Of a stretch of DNA of 41,511 nt, positions 15,746 to 23,492 are shown piece after piece. The notes beneath the pieces were generated by a model, which saw only the letters and a program-made list of their open reading frames with translations, made no database searches and was not told the DNA's origin. Origin of the DNA: Methanomassiliicoccaceae archaeon UBA370 (GTDB lineage Archaea > Thermoplasmatota > Thermoplasmata > Methanomassiliicoccales > Methanomethylophilaceae); contig DAUY01000006.1 of NCBI GenBank assembly GCA_002505345.1, positions 1 through 41,511 on the forward strand, given 5' to 3'. The first letter of the stretch is position 1; each line of letters begins with the position of its first letter. The translations under genes and the position numbers were made by a program.

Positions 15746-16603
15746 TCAAAATCTCATGTCCGAATCGGAATCGCTGTTGTCAACCAGCCTGCGGTTGATC
15801 GATACGGCATCCTCGTCGGGGAGAAGCATCGTGGCGGCCTCCATGAGGGGGTGCTTGGAACCTTCGATTATCTTCACGTCGTCGAGGGTCCTGAGGTTCC
15901 ATCTCTCGGCCGTCTTCTCCAGCCCGAGCTTGATGTCAAATTTGTTGGGCTCCAAAACTATGGCCTTGAAGCTTGTGAGGCCCAGCTTCTTCGCCGCCAT
16001 TATCCTGTGGTGCCCGTCGACCACCAGATAGCCGTTGCGTCTGGCGATCACGATGATCGGTTCGTTGAGCCCCCTCTTGATCTCGTACTGGCGGCCTATC
16101 AGTTCGTCCATGTAGACCTCTTTCTGCGTCGGCAGCATCTGGTCCATCGGAATCTCCTTGTTCACTATGCGCATCCTTAGGCCGTTCTGCTGCTCCATGA
16201 AGTTCTTGACGGTCATGACCTTGCCCGGCCTGGACTTCTCGATCTGGGAGCGCACAATGTCGATGTTGGATATGATGCCTACCAGCTTGCGGTTCTCGTC
16301 GACGACGGGCAGATTCCTGAGGCCGTACCTGAACAGGATCCTGGTTGCATCGTCTATCGACATGGAAGGCACGGCGCAGAGGGTGCCGCGCCTCATGACC
16401 TCACGCATCTTGGCGTCGGGGGTGTAAATGTACCTCAGAAGTTCCTTGGCGGTTATGAAACCGAGAAGGTAGCCGTTCTCGGCTATGGGAAACCCATGGA
16501 AACTGGACGAGATTATCTTTTCTCTGACCTGGCTTACGGTCATGTCTGGTGTGATTGTGAGGACGTCCCTCACCATATAATCGGCCACAACGGCTTCCGG
16601 CAT
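15746..16603 (-). CDS. CBS-pair protein with ParB/Srx-like (SerK-type) domain
   Basis: A 285-residue soluble protein. Two CBS domains occupy about residues 8-58 and 68-123 (adenosine-nucleotide sensors), followed by a ParB/Srx-like domain from about 143 to 215 with VDGHHRIMAAKKLG (DGHHR at 196-200). The C-terminal ~65 residues are helical and end in an Asp/Ser-rich tail. The same ParB-like fold with a DGHHR-type motif occurs in archaeal ADP-dependent free-serine kinase SerK, so a small-molecule kinase controlled by AMP/ADP is as likely as a DNA-related role. GAGGAG precedes the ATG by seven bases. It is a single-gene unit convergent with ppsA. Confidence 0.75.
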   Translation of the reverse strand: MPEAVVADYMVRDVLTITPDMTVSQVREKIISSSFHGFPIAENGYLLGFITAKELLRYIYTPDAKMREVMRRGTLCAVPSMSIDDATRILFRYGLRNLPVVDENRKLVGIISNIDIVRSQIEKSRPGKVMTVKNFMEQQNGLRMRIVNKEIPMDQMLPTQKEVYMDELIGRQYEIKRGLNEPIIVIARRNGYLVVDGHHRIMAAKKLGLTSFKAIVLEPNKFDIKLGLEKTAERWNLRTLDDVKIIEGSKHPLMEAATMLLPDEDAVSINRRLVDNSDSDSDMRF

Positions 16604-16696
16604 GATTTATCTCCTCTGTACATATACTCGTAAGCCTATTTTTAACCTTATGAAACTACCAGCAGGGAAGCGCTGGGGCCTTTCTTGCTGATAACC

Positions 16697-16703
16697 TTAT
16701 ATA
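16697..16703 (+). promoter_or_regulatory. TATA box of tRNA-Asp
   Basis: TTATATA centred about 28 bases upstream of the mature tRNA 5' end, the spacing expected if transcription begins a few bases ahead of the gene. Confidence 0.55.
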
Positions 16704-16727
16704 GTGTTTCATATTATCAGGAAGTGC

Positions 16728-16803
16728 GCCCCGGTAGTGTAGTGGCCTATCATGGAGCCCTGTCGAGGCTCCGACTCGGATTCGAATTCCGACCGGGGCG
16801 CCA
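16728..16803 (+). tRNA. tRNA-Asp (anticodon GTC), CCA encoded
   Basis: A full cloverleaf: acceptor GCCCCGG paired with CCGGGGC, anticodon stem GAGCC/GGCTC around loop CTGTCGA (anticodon GTC), T-arm with TTCGAAT. The discriminator is G at 16800, the aspartate identity base, and CCA follows in the DNA at 16801-16803. The D-arm carries GTGTAGTGGCCTATCAT, typical of archaeal tRNA-Asp. No intron. Confidence 0.97.
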
Positions 16804-16827
16804 TTTATAATTCTTCGATCTGGCACT

Positions 16828-17619
16828 TTATGTTCTGCTTGTCGCGGAACCGTGCATCGTTATCGTGTTGCGGCCTGATTTCGGGTCGACGGAGAGTTCC
16901 GCGTCAACTCCGAAAACCGTACGCATGTTCTCGGGGGTGAGGACCTCTTCGGTCCTGCCTAGAGCGTGTATCGTATGGTCGTGGATCATCAGTATTCTGT
17001 CGCAGTAGCGGGCAACCATAGGAAGGTCGTGTGATACTATGACCACTGTCAGTCCCTCGCTCCTCGAAAGAGAGTAGACCAAGTCGAGAATGTCGAACTG
17101 GGCGCTTATATCGAGATGCAGCGTGGGCTCGTCCATCAGCAGTATCTTGGGCGTCTGCGCCATGGCCCTGGCGATTATGACCTTCTGCCTTTCCCCGCCG
17201 CTCATGGTGTTCACGTAACGGTCTGCCATATCCAGTACGTTGGTCTTCCTCATCGCGTCTTCGATTATCCTGAGGTCTTCCGAGGAGTCTCCCTGGAAGG
17301 CGTCCTGGAATGGCATCCTGCCCATGGAGACGATCTCTCTTACGGTGAACGAGAAACCTACGCGACTGTCCTGCGGAACCACCGCTATCTCCTTCGCGAT
17401 GTCTTTTTTCTTGTAATTGTGAAGGTCCTCCCCGTCCAGAAGCACGCATCCGCCTTTGGGGCTCAGATTCCTGTTCAGATTGCCCAGCAGGGTCGTCTTT
17501 CCGCATCCGTTGGGCCCCAGTATCCCCAGGACCTCTCCTTCCTTGACCAGGAACGAAACGTCTTTGAGAACAGGCTTCCCATCGTAATTGTAGAATAAGT
17601 CACGGATATCCAGGCTCAT
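16828..17619 (-). CDS. Iron/corrinoid ABC importer ATP-binding protein, locus A
   Basis: A 263-residue FecE/BtuD-type ATPase. Walker A is GPNGCGKTT, the Q-loop is VVPQD, the signature is MSGGERQK, Walker B is ILLMDEPT and the switch His is in VSHDLPM. It powers the FecCD-type permease encoded just upstream. The ATG at 17619 overlaps the permease stop (ATGA) and has AGGAGG ten bases ahead. An ATG at 17625 with shorter spacing is the alternative. Last gene of SBP-permease-ATPase; it ends in TAA, near the tRNA-Asp gene. The ligand cannot be told from the ATPase. Confidence 0.9.
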   Translation of the reverse strand: MSLDIRDLFYNYDGKPVLKDVSFLVKEGEVLGILGPNGCGKTTLLGNLNRNLSPKGGCVLLDGEDLHNYKKKDIAKEIAVVPQDSRVGFSFTVREIVSMGRMPFQDAFQGDSSEDLRIIEDAMRKTNVLDMADRYVNTMSGGERQKVIIARAMAQTPKILLMDEPTLHLDISAQFDILDLVYSLSRSEGLTVVIVSHDLPMVARYCDRILMIHDHTIHALGRTEEVLTPENMRTVFGVDAELSVDPKSGRNTITMHGSATSRT

Positions 17620-18632
17620 ACCCATCCCACCTCCTTTTTTCTTCTCCTGAGCAGATAGATGAAATACGGGGCGCCTATCAGAGATGTCACTATGCCTATG
17701 GGCATGACGCCCAGAGATTGGGCGAAGAGATGTGCCAGATAGTCGCATCCTACAAGATATATCCCTCCGGTCAGCACGCACATCGGCAGAAGCAGACGGT
17801 TGTCCGGACCAAGAAGTATCCTGAGTATGTGCGGGATCACAAGGCCTACGAAGCCGATGGTCCCCACGAAACATACCGCAGCCGCGGTGACGAGAGACGA
17901 GGCGATCAACAGTGCCAGCCTTGTCTTTTTTACGTCTATTCCAAGGTCCATGGCGTGGGCGTCCCCCAGCATCATGGCGTTCAGGTCCTTGGCGTAGTAG
18001 AGCATTGCGAATATGCCCACGGCGCTGAGGACCAGCACTATCGGGATCTTGACCCATGGGAGGCTGACGGTCAGGCTGCCCATTCCCCAGAAGACTATCT
18101 CCGTGATGCTCTCGCCCGCTATGTACGTGAGCAGGGAGACCGCCGCCTGCGCCAATGCCGCTACGGCTATTCCGGCCAGCAGAAGAGTCTCCATGTGCGT
18201 CTGGTTGCCCACTCTGGCAATAGAGTACACGAGGAACATGGTCCCCAGACAGAAAACGAAAGCCAGGATTGGGACCGATGCGACCTCAGGTACGAACGAA
18301 AGAGGGAAGAGAATCCCCAATGCGGCGCCCAATGCGGCGCCTGACGAGAGCCCGAGAGTATAAGGCGAGGCCATCGGGTTCTTGAACAGGGCCTGCATGA
18401 CCGCACCGGCCACCGCCAGGCCGGCGCCCACTATCATGCCGAACAGCACACGGGTCAGATTGAGGTCCACGACTATGATGCGGTAGTTACTGTTCTTCCC
18501 GATCAGAGATTCCCAGACCTCCTGAGGAGATAGGAGCCACAGCTGCGCCCATCTCAGCTCCAGAAATAAGAGCAGGACGAATACCGCCGCCAACGCTATC
18601 AGGATGATTGCTGTTTTCTTTCGCCTGTCCAT
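17616..18632 (-). CDS. FecCD/BtuC-type ABC permease, locus A
   Basis: A 338-residue permease with about ten helices, the normal size for the family. The hallmark blocks are RVLFGMIVGAGLAVAGAVMQ, FKNPMASPYTLGLSSGAALG and the EAA-like coupling segment FVGTIGFVGLVIPHILRILLG. It forms the homodimeric channel for iron-chelate, haem or corrinoid uptake. It follows the binding protein by 42 bases and overlaps the ATPase start. Being stand-alone, it contrasts with the fused permease of locus B. Confidence 0.93.
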   Translation of the reverse strand: MDRRKKTAIILIALAAVFVLLLFLELRWAQLWLLSPQEVWESLIGKNSNYRIIVVDLNLTRVLFGMIVGAGLAVAGAVMQALFKNPMASPYTLGLSSGAALGAALGILFPLSFVPEVASVPILAFVFCLGTMFLVYSIARVGNQTHMETLLLAGIAVAALAQAAVSLLTYIAGESITEIVFWGMGSLTVSLPWVKIPIVLVLSAVGIFAMLYYAKDLNAMMLGDAHAMDLGIDVKKTRLALLIASSLVTAAAVCFVGTIGFVGLVIPHILRILLGPDNRLLLPMCVLTGGIYLVGCDYLAHLFAQSLGVMPIGIVTSLIGAPYFIYLLRRRKKEVGWV

Positions 18633-18674
18633 ATTTCCACGTTCTTCGTAAGGGCGATATGTTCGGTATAAAGA

Positions 18675-19751
18675 TTAGTGACGCCTCACCAGCACGACCG
18701 CGACCGCGATTATGGCTATCAACGTGACTATGGATATCGCTATCAGCGCTCCGTTCTCCGAAATGAATGAACCCTCGTCGTTGTAGAGGGGCGAGTGGTA
18801 GAGCTGGATGTAGACCGCTTCGAGTCCGGCCGCCATTCCGGGGCATGGATTATTCCAGTCTTTGTCCAGCTTGTAGACGTTGAAGCTGGATGGAAGGCTG
18901 AATTCCTCTTTGAAATCGTCTGCGGTCCCGTCATAATTGCCGTCGAGGAAGACGACGTCGGGATTGGCCTGTATCACAGCCGACGTGTCCGAGTTGTAGG
19001 ATGTCGCCGAACTTCCATTGCTTCCTGCGTTCGTCGCTCCGCATATTTCTATCATGGATACTGCAAGTCCGCTGTTGTAGACTTTTATGGTGTCGCCAGT
19101 GACGGATATGTACATCGCTCTCGGCCTGTCTTCTTCGGCGATATCCGCTATATTTTCTATCACTGTATCTCTGGCACTTGTCATATTGCTTACCGAACCT
19201 GAAGAATTGAGGCCCATGGCGTCGGAAATGGCCTCCACCACATCTATGGATTCTTCGTACGTCTTGGCACCTAGGCATATAACGTTGTACCCTTCTGCGA
19301 CCAGATTGTCGTAGACCGCTCCGGTGGCAAGTGTCGAAGAGAAATTGTTCATGAACACCACATCCGTATCCTTGTCGAACAAACCGTCTTCCACAAGCTG
19401 TGCCAGCCCCGATATGAGGGATGCCTTGTCGGAGTTATATCCCGTGCCTAGCATTGCGGTACCCTCGAGGACTTCCATCCTTTCGTCCCCATTGTAATCA
19501 TAAGTCGAATAACGGTCATATCCGACTATCTTTTCCGTGCCTCCGAGGTCCATCACGGTCAGTGTGAAAGCGAAGCCCATTGTGACCACATGCTCCGCGG
19601 GAGCGCTCAGGGTTATCTGATGGCCCGCAGAGTCGGTGATGACGATCGGAGAAGTCGCGGAAACCTCATCCCCATCGGTCAGCGACGCTATGGAAGCTGC
19701 GAAAAGCATGGAGCACGCGACCAGGATGATTAGGGCTTTCTTATTTTGCAT
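18675..19751 (-). CDS. Substrate-binding protein of ABC importer A, C-terminally anchored
   Basis: A 358-residue surface protein of the TroA/BtuF/FepB class. It has a signal peptide (about residues 1-31), then a two-lobe binding domain: VVTMGFAFTLTVMDLGGTEKIVGYDRYSTY opens lobe 1, ANPDVVFLDGNYDG is in lobe 2. A C-terminal membrane helix (about 332-354) ends in VRRH. There is no lipobox Cys, so it is held in the membrane by its C-terminus, a common archaeal solution. GGAGG lies six bases ahead of the ATG. First gene of the operon. The ligand is likely an iron chelate or corrinoid; the sequence does not decide. Confidence 0.85.
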   Translation of the reverse strand: MQNKKALIILVACSMLFAASIASLTDGDEVSATSPIVITDSAGHQITLSAPAEHVVTMGFAFTLTVMDLGGTEKIVGYDRYSTYDYNGDERMEVLEGTAMLGTGYNSDKASLISGLAQLVEDGLFDKDTDVVFMNNFSSTLATGAVYDNLVAEGYNVICLGAKTYEESIDVVEAISDAMGLNSSGSVSNMTSARDTVIENIADIAEEDRPRAMYISVTGDTIKVYNSGLAVSMIEICGATNAGSNGSSATSYNSDTSAVIQANPDVVFLDGNYDGTADDFKEEFSLPSSFNVYKLDKDWNNPCPGMAAGLEAVYIQLYHSPLYNDEGSFISENGALIAISIVTLIAIIAVAVVLVRRH

Positions 19752-19820
19752 GCGACCTCCATACTTCGATACAATATAATGTTTATGTTATTTTTTTGAA
19801 TTCATGTTACTATATGACAT

Positions 19821-19834
19821 AATATGATCATATT
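19821..19834. promoter_or_regulatory. Perfect 14-bp palindrome upstream of importer A
   Basis: AATATGATCATATT, a perfect dyad, 70-83 bp ahead of the binding-protein start in an AT-rich divergent region shared with panD. The size suits a metal-dependent repressor site (DtxR/Fur class), but no known consensus is matched exactly. It may also arise by chance in AT-rich DNA. Confidence 0.35.
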
Positions 19835-19937
19835 GGTAATAATCTCAAAATAATTAAGCGACCGGATAGAAAATGCGTTCTCGGACAGATCGCGTTGTAG
19901 GGAAAGTTTCTTTAACCTGTAACGAACAGTACCACTC

Positions 19938-20282
19938 ATGCGTTGGATGCTCCGCAGCAAGATACACCGCGCCACGGTCACAGAGACGCGCCTCGACTAC
20001 GAGGGCAGCATAACGGTGGACGGTGAATTGCTTGATATGGCAGGCATACTGCCGGGTGAAAAGGTTACCATAGCCGACATCAACAATGGAAACCGCTTCG
20101 AGACCTACACCATTTACGGGGAGAAGGGCTCGGGCGAGATCTGCATCAACGGGGCCGCGGCCCGCCTCTGCAGCGTAGGCGATCTGGTGATCATCATGGG
20201 ATACGAGCTTACGGACTGCCCCGTGGAGACCGAGATAGTCAAGGTCGACAGGTCCAACAGGCCAGTGACAGAGAAATGTTGA
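19938..20282 (+). CDS. panD: Aspartate 1-decarboxylase PanD (pyruvoyl type)
   Basis: A 114-residue proenzyme that makes beta-alanine for pantothenate and CoA. Self-cleavage occurs in the Y-E-G-S motif: Gly23-Ser24 here, Gly24-Ser25 in E. coli, Ser24 becoming the pyruvoyl group. Other conserved parts are SKIHRATVT at the N-terminus, NGNRFETYTI and NGAAARLCSVGDLVIIMGYE. Length and motifs are those of bacterial PanD. Many archaea instead use the PLP enzyme MfnA, so transfer from bacteria is likely. It overlaps the RNase HI gene by seven bases. Confidence 0.93.
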   Translation: MRWMLRSKIHRATVTETRLDYEGSITVDGELLDMAGILPGEKVTIADINNGNRFETYTIYGEKGSGEICINGAAARLCSVGDLVIIMGYELTDCPVETEIVKVDRSNRPVTEKC

Positions 20283-20680
20283 AAATCTTCTCCGACGGGG
20301 GGTCAAGGGGAAATCCCGGCCCTTCCGCCTACGGTCTGGTGGTGACCGAGAACGGGAACACGATTTATGAAGAGGCAGAATACTTGGGCATCCGCACGAA
20401 CAACTATGCGGAGTACCGCGGGCTGATAGCCGGCATACGGAAGGCCATAGAGCTGGGGGCCGAAGAGGCCGAGTTCGTCATGGATTCTCAGCTCGTAATA
20501 AGGCAGATGAGGGGAGAATACCGTGTGAAGGCCCCCGAGCTGATCGAGCTTCACCGCGATGCAACTGCCTTGAGCTCCATGATACCCAAGGTCAGGTTCA
20601 CGGACGTCCGCCGCTCCGAGCTGCTTATGCCCAGGGCGGACGAGCTGGTGAACAGGGAGCTTGACAGGAGTCAGCCCTGA
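20276..20680 (+). CDS. rnhA: Ribonuclease HI
   Basis: A 134-residue RNase H-fold nuclease that cuts RNA in RNA-DNA hybrids. The catalytic acidic residues are D7 in SDGGSRGNPGPSAYG, E46 in NNYAEYRGL, D70 in MDSQLVIRQM and D122 in RADELVNREL. It lacks the basic protrusion of E. coli RNase HI, as do many archaeal homologues. Its start overlaps panD, and its last ten bases overlap the 3' end of the convergent hisS gene. Confidence 0.9.
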   Translation: MLKIFSDGGSRGNPGPSAYGLVVTENGNTIYEEAEYLGIRTNNYAEYRGLIAGIRKAIELGAEEAEFVMDSQLVIRQMRGEYRVKAPELIELHRDATALSSMIPKVRFTDVRRSELLMPRADELVNRELDRSQP

Positions 20681-21918
20681 ATATGACGGACCAGCTCGGT
20701 TATCGGGACCGTCTCCTGGTCACCGGATGCCATGTTCCTAAATGTCACCGAGCCTTGCTCCAGCTCGTTCTTTCCGACGATTATCGCAAATCTGGCTCTT
20801 GCCGATGACGCGTACTTCAGGGCCTTTGCCATCTTCCGCCCCATGATGTCCATGTCGCAAGAGATCCCTGCCCTGCGGAGCATGGCCGTTATCTCCGCGG
20901 CCTTGATCCTCACATCATCCGACACCGGTACCACGTAGGCGTCGATGCCTTTCTGCTCGTAGGATATGCCCTCCTTCTCCATTGCCAGGAGTATCCTGTC
21001 GAAACCGATCGCAAAGCCTGTGGAGAAGACCCTCTCCCCTCCGAACAGTTCCGATAGGGTGTACGAGCCGCCGCCGCAGATCTGCTTCTCCGCTCCGAGC
21101 ACGGGCGCCTCCGCCTCGAATACCATGCCCGTGTAATAATCAAGTCCGCGCACTACGCCCAGATCTATCTCGACATCGTCAACGCCCATGGCTGAAAGTA
21201 TGCCTATGAGGGACCTGAGATATTCTCCCGGTTCTCCCGGCACCGTATCAATGACCTCGATGCCGCCGACCGTTTCCGTCAACTCAAATATCTCTTCGAT
21301 ATCCTGCGTGCCGATGTTCAGGTCCTCCATCATCGGGCGGGCCTCGTCGTAGAGTTTCTTGTCAAGCTTCTGAAGGACCTCTGCGGTCTTCTCCTTGGGG
21401 ACGCCGGCATCAGCCAGTTTCTGCCTCAATACGCCTATGTGGCCTATCCTTATCTTGTAGTCTTTGAGGCCCAGCGCTTCTATCATCGCCGCGGCCAGGG
21501 CTATAGCCTCCGCGTCCGTCTCCGGAGTGGCGGAGCCTATCAGCTCCGCACCGAACTGGAAAAATTCCCTGTATCTGCCGCTTTGGGGCCTTTCATACCT
21601 GAAGCATTGACCGAAATAGAATATCTTGATGGGTTTCGGCTCGTTGCTCATGCTGTTGACGAACATCCGTATAGCGGGGGCGGTCATCTCGGGGCGCAGG
21701 GCAAGGTCCCTGTCTCCCTTGTCCTTGAACGCATAAAGCTCATTCAGAACGTTCGGGCCGCTTCTGAGGATGAAAAGTTCCGCATCCTCGAATATTGGCG
21801 TCTCCGTCTCCCTGAAGCCGAACCTGAGGGCGACAGACCTTAGCTTCCCTTCATAGTATCTGCGCCTCTCCATCTCGTCCGGAAGGAAATCCCTCGTTCC
21901 GCGGGGACATTGGATCAT
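20671..21918 (-). CDS. hisS: Histidyl-tRNA synthetase
   Basis: A 415-residue class II synthetase. Visible are GTRDFLPDEM at the N-terminus, RPEMTAPAIRMF, motif 2 as YFGQCFRYERPQSGRYREFF, the histidine-specific blocks GLDYYTGMVFEA and GGGSYTLSELFGG, motif 3 near GFAIGFDRILLAME, and a C-terminal anticodon-binding domain (AYVVPVSDD to the end). All residues for catalysis appear present. It is a monocistronic-looking gene, convergent with RNase HI. Confidence 0.97.
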   Translation of the reverse strand: MIQCPRGTRDFLPDEMERRRYYEGKLRSVALRFGFRETETPIFEDAELFILRSGPNVLNELYAFKDKGDRDLALRPEMTAPAIRMFVNSMSNEPKPIKIFYFGQCFRYERPQSGRYREFFQFGAELIGSATPETDAEAIALAAAMIEALGLKDYKIRIGHIGVLRQKLADAGVPKEKTAEVLQKLDKKLYDEARPMMEDLNIGTQDIEEIFELTETVGGIEVIDTVPGEPGEYLRSLIGILSAMGVDDVEIDLGVVRGLDYYTGMVFEAEAPVLGAEKQICGGGSYTLSELFGGERVFSTGFAIGFDRILLAMEKEGISYEQKGIDAYVVPVSDDVRIKAAEITAMLRRAGISCDMDIMGRKMAKALKYASSARARFAIIVGKNELEQGSVTFRNMASGDQETVPITELVRHIQG

Positions 21919-21994
21919 ACGCTCCGCTATACGGGAAACGATAATAAACGTGTTGCTTTGAAAACGTTAAAACGGGGAAATGGTTTATTCGGGA

Positions 21995-22219
21995 TCAGAA
22001 TTTTTCTTTCCGACGGTAGAGGAACATCCCCATCATTGAGAGCACGACTACTCCGGCAAGGGCGACGTAAAGCCAATCCTCATCTACCTCATCGTTCGAC
22101 TCGCGTAGATATATCGGGTCTACGGCCTCGGCCTCGTCGGCATCGTAAACGGCGGCTCCGAATGCCGCCGCGGAAAGGGCCAAGACCGCTATTAACATGA
22201 TCTTAGTTTTGCTGTTCAT
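21995..22219 (-). CDS. Small exported protein with C-terminal membrane anchor
   Basis: A 74-residue protein: a signal peptide at about 1-26 (LIAVLALSAAAFGAAVYDAD), a 25-residue acidic stretch (ESNDEVDEDW), then a membrane helix (LYVALAGVVVLSMMGMFLY) and a basic tail RRKEKF. This signal-spacer-anchor layout also ends the binding protein of importer A. GGGGTG lies before the ATG at 22219; upstream TTG/GTG codons are less likely starts. It sits alone between hisS and the DRG gene. Function unknown. Confidence 0.55.
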   Translation of the reverse strand: MNSKTKIMLIAVLALSAAAFGAAVYDADEAEAVDPIYLRESNDEVDEDWLYVALAGVVVLSMMGMFLYRRKEKF

Positions 22220-22297
22220 TTTCACACCCCGCCTCAAATAGCAGAAATATGAGTCTCATAAAGATGAACTGGCATTTAACTTAAACGCTCATAATGC

Positions 22298-23398
22298 TCA
22301 GCGTCTTACGATTATGGAGAGGATGTCCTCATCCTCCATTATGTGGTCCATGCCCACAGTCTGACCCGGGAACTTCGCGCTCTTACCCCAGACCATGGCA
22401 TATCTGAACTGGTTCCTGAAGTCCCTGTGTATAAGCTCGCAGACGTCACCTACGTTATTGCCCCTCTTCACAATGAGGGGTACGTCCATATCGGCCTCCT
22501 GACCCTGGGGCTTCAGATAAACCCTTATCATGTCTATGGTATCGTACAGCGCCTGTTTCAGGTCATCTATCCCTTCGCCCGTTGCCGCCGAAAGAGGGAC
22601 CGTACGGAATACATTGTGCTGCTTCTTGACTGCCTCCAGCTGCCCGGGCAGAGCCAGATCTATCTTGTTGACTGCCATAAGGGATTTGATGTACACCCTG
22701 TTGCCGGCGAGTACGTCCAGCATCTGCTCCACGTTTATGTCCTCGCGGACCACCACGGTTGCGTTTATGTGGCCGTAGGCTATGGTCATATCTTTGATCA
22801 CGTCCTCGCTTATCTTGGTGAGTTTCAGGGTTGGCTTGACCAGCACTCCGCCCTGGCCTGTCGGAGAGATGACCACATCGGGTGCCTTCTGATCGAGACG
22901 GATCCCGGAAGAATAGAGCTCGTTGAACAGGACATCTATGTTCGGATTGAACACATCGACCACGAAAAGAATGATGTCTGAAGATCTGGCCGCCGCGATG
23001 ACCTCACGCCCGCGGCCCTTTCCGCGGGAGGCGTCCTTTATCAGTCCCGGCATATCGAGTATCTGGATCTTCGCGTGGTTGTACTCCAGTATTCCTGGCA
23101 CTACGTCCAGGGTCGTGAAGTGATATGCGCCTATCTCCGATTTGGCATCGGTCAGCTGGTTCAGAAGCGTTGATTTTCCAACGGACGGGAATCCGACCAG
23201 GGCCACTGTCGCATTTCCGGCCTTTTTAACGTAAAATCCTTTCGTGGGGCCCTTCGAGGAGCGCCTCTTCTCCTCCTCGGCGGAAAGCTTGGCTATTTTT
23301 GCTTTCAGCTTCCCTATGTGGCCTTCGGTGGCCTTGTTGTACTTCGTATTGGAGATCTGCTCCTCCAATTCTTTAATCTGCTCCTCGATCGTCGCCAA
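22298..23398 (-). CDS. DRG/Obg-family GTPase with TGS domain
   Basis: A 366-residue GTPase of the archaeal/eukaryotic DRG (Rbg) group, thought to act on ribosomes. An N-terminal helical coiled region spans 1-45. The G1 motif is GFPSVGKS (69-76), G3 is DMPGLIKDASRGKGRG, and the G4 role falls to VNKIDLA. The C-terminal TGS domain (about 290-366) includes GMDHIMEDEDILSI. The only in-frame start is a TTG at 23398, with GGGAAG a few bases ahead. It is divergent from the zinc-ribbon membrane protein. Confidence 0.93.
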   Translation of the reverse strand: MATIEEQIKELEEQISNTKYNKATEGHIGKLKAKIAKLSAEEEKRRSSKGPTKGFYVKKAGNATVALVGFPSVGKSTLLNQLTDAKSEIGAYHFTTLDVVPGILEYNHAKIQILDMPGLIKDASRGKGRGREVIAAARSSDIILFVVDVFNPNIDVLFNELYSSGIRLDQKAPDVVISPTGQGGVLVKPTLKLTKISEDVIKDMTIAYGHINATVVVREDINVEQMLDVLAGNRVYIKSLMAVNKIDLALPGQLEAVKKQHNVFRTVPLSAATGEGIDDLKQALYDTIDMIRVYLKPQGQEADMDVPLIVKRGNNVGDVCELIHRDFRNQFRYAMVWGKSAKFPGQTVGMDHIMEDEDILSIIVRR

Positions 23399-23492
23399 TT
23401 GCTTCCCGTTCCTTGATAGTGAAAGGTTATATTAGAGTTGGCACAAAAATCAACTTAGATACTTTTTAATCAATGAACCCATTACAGGCCCG

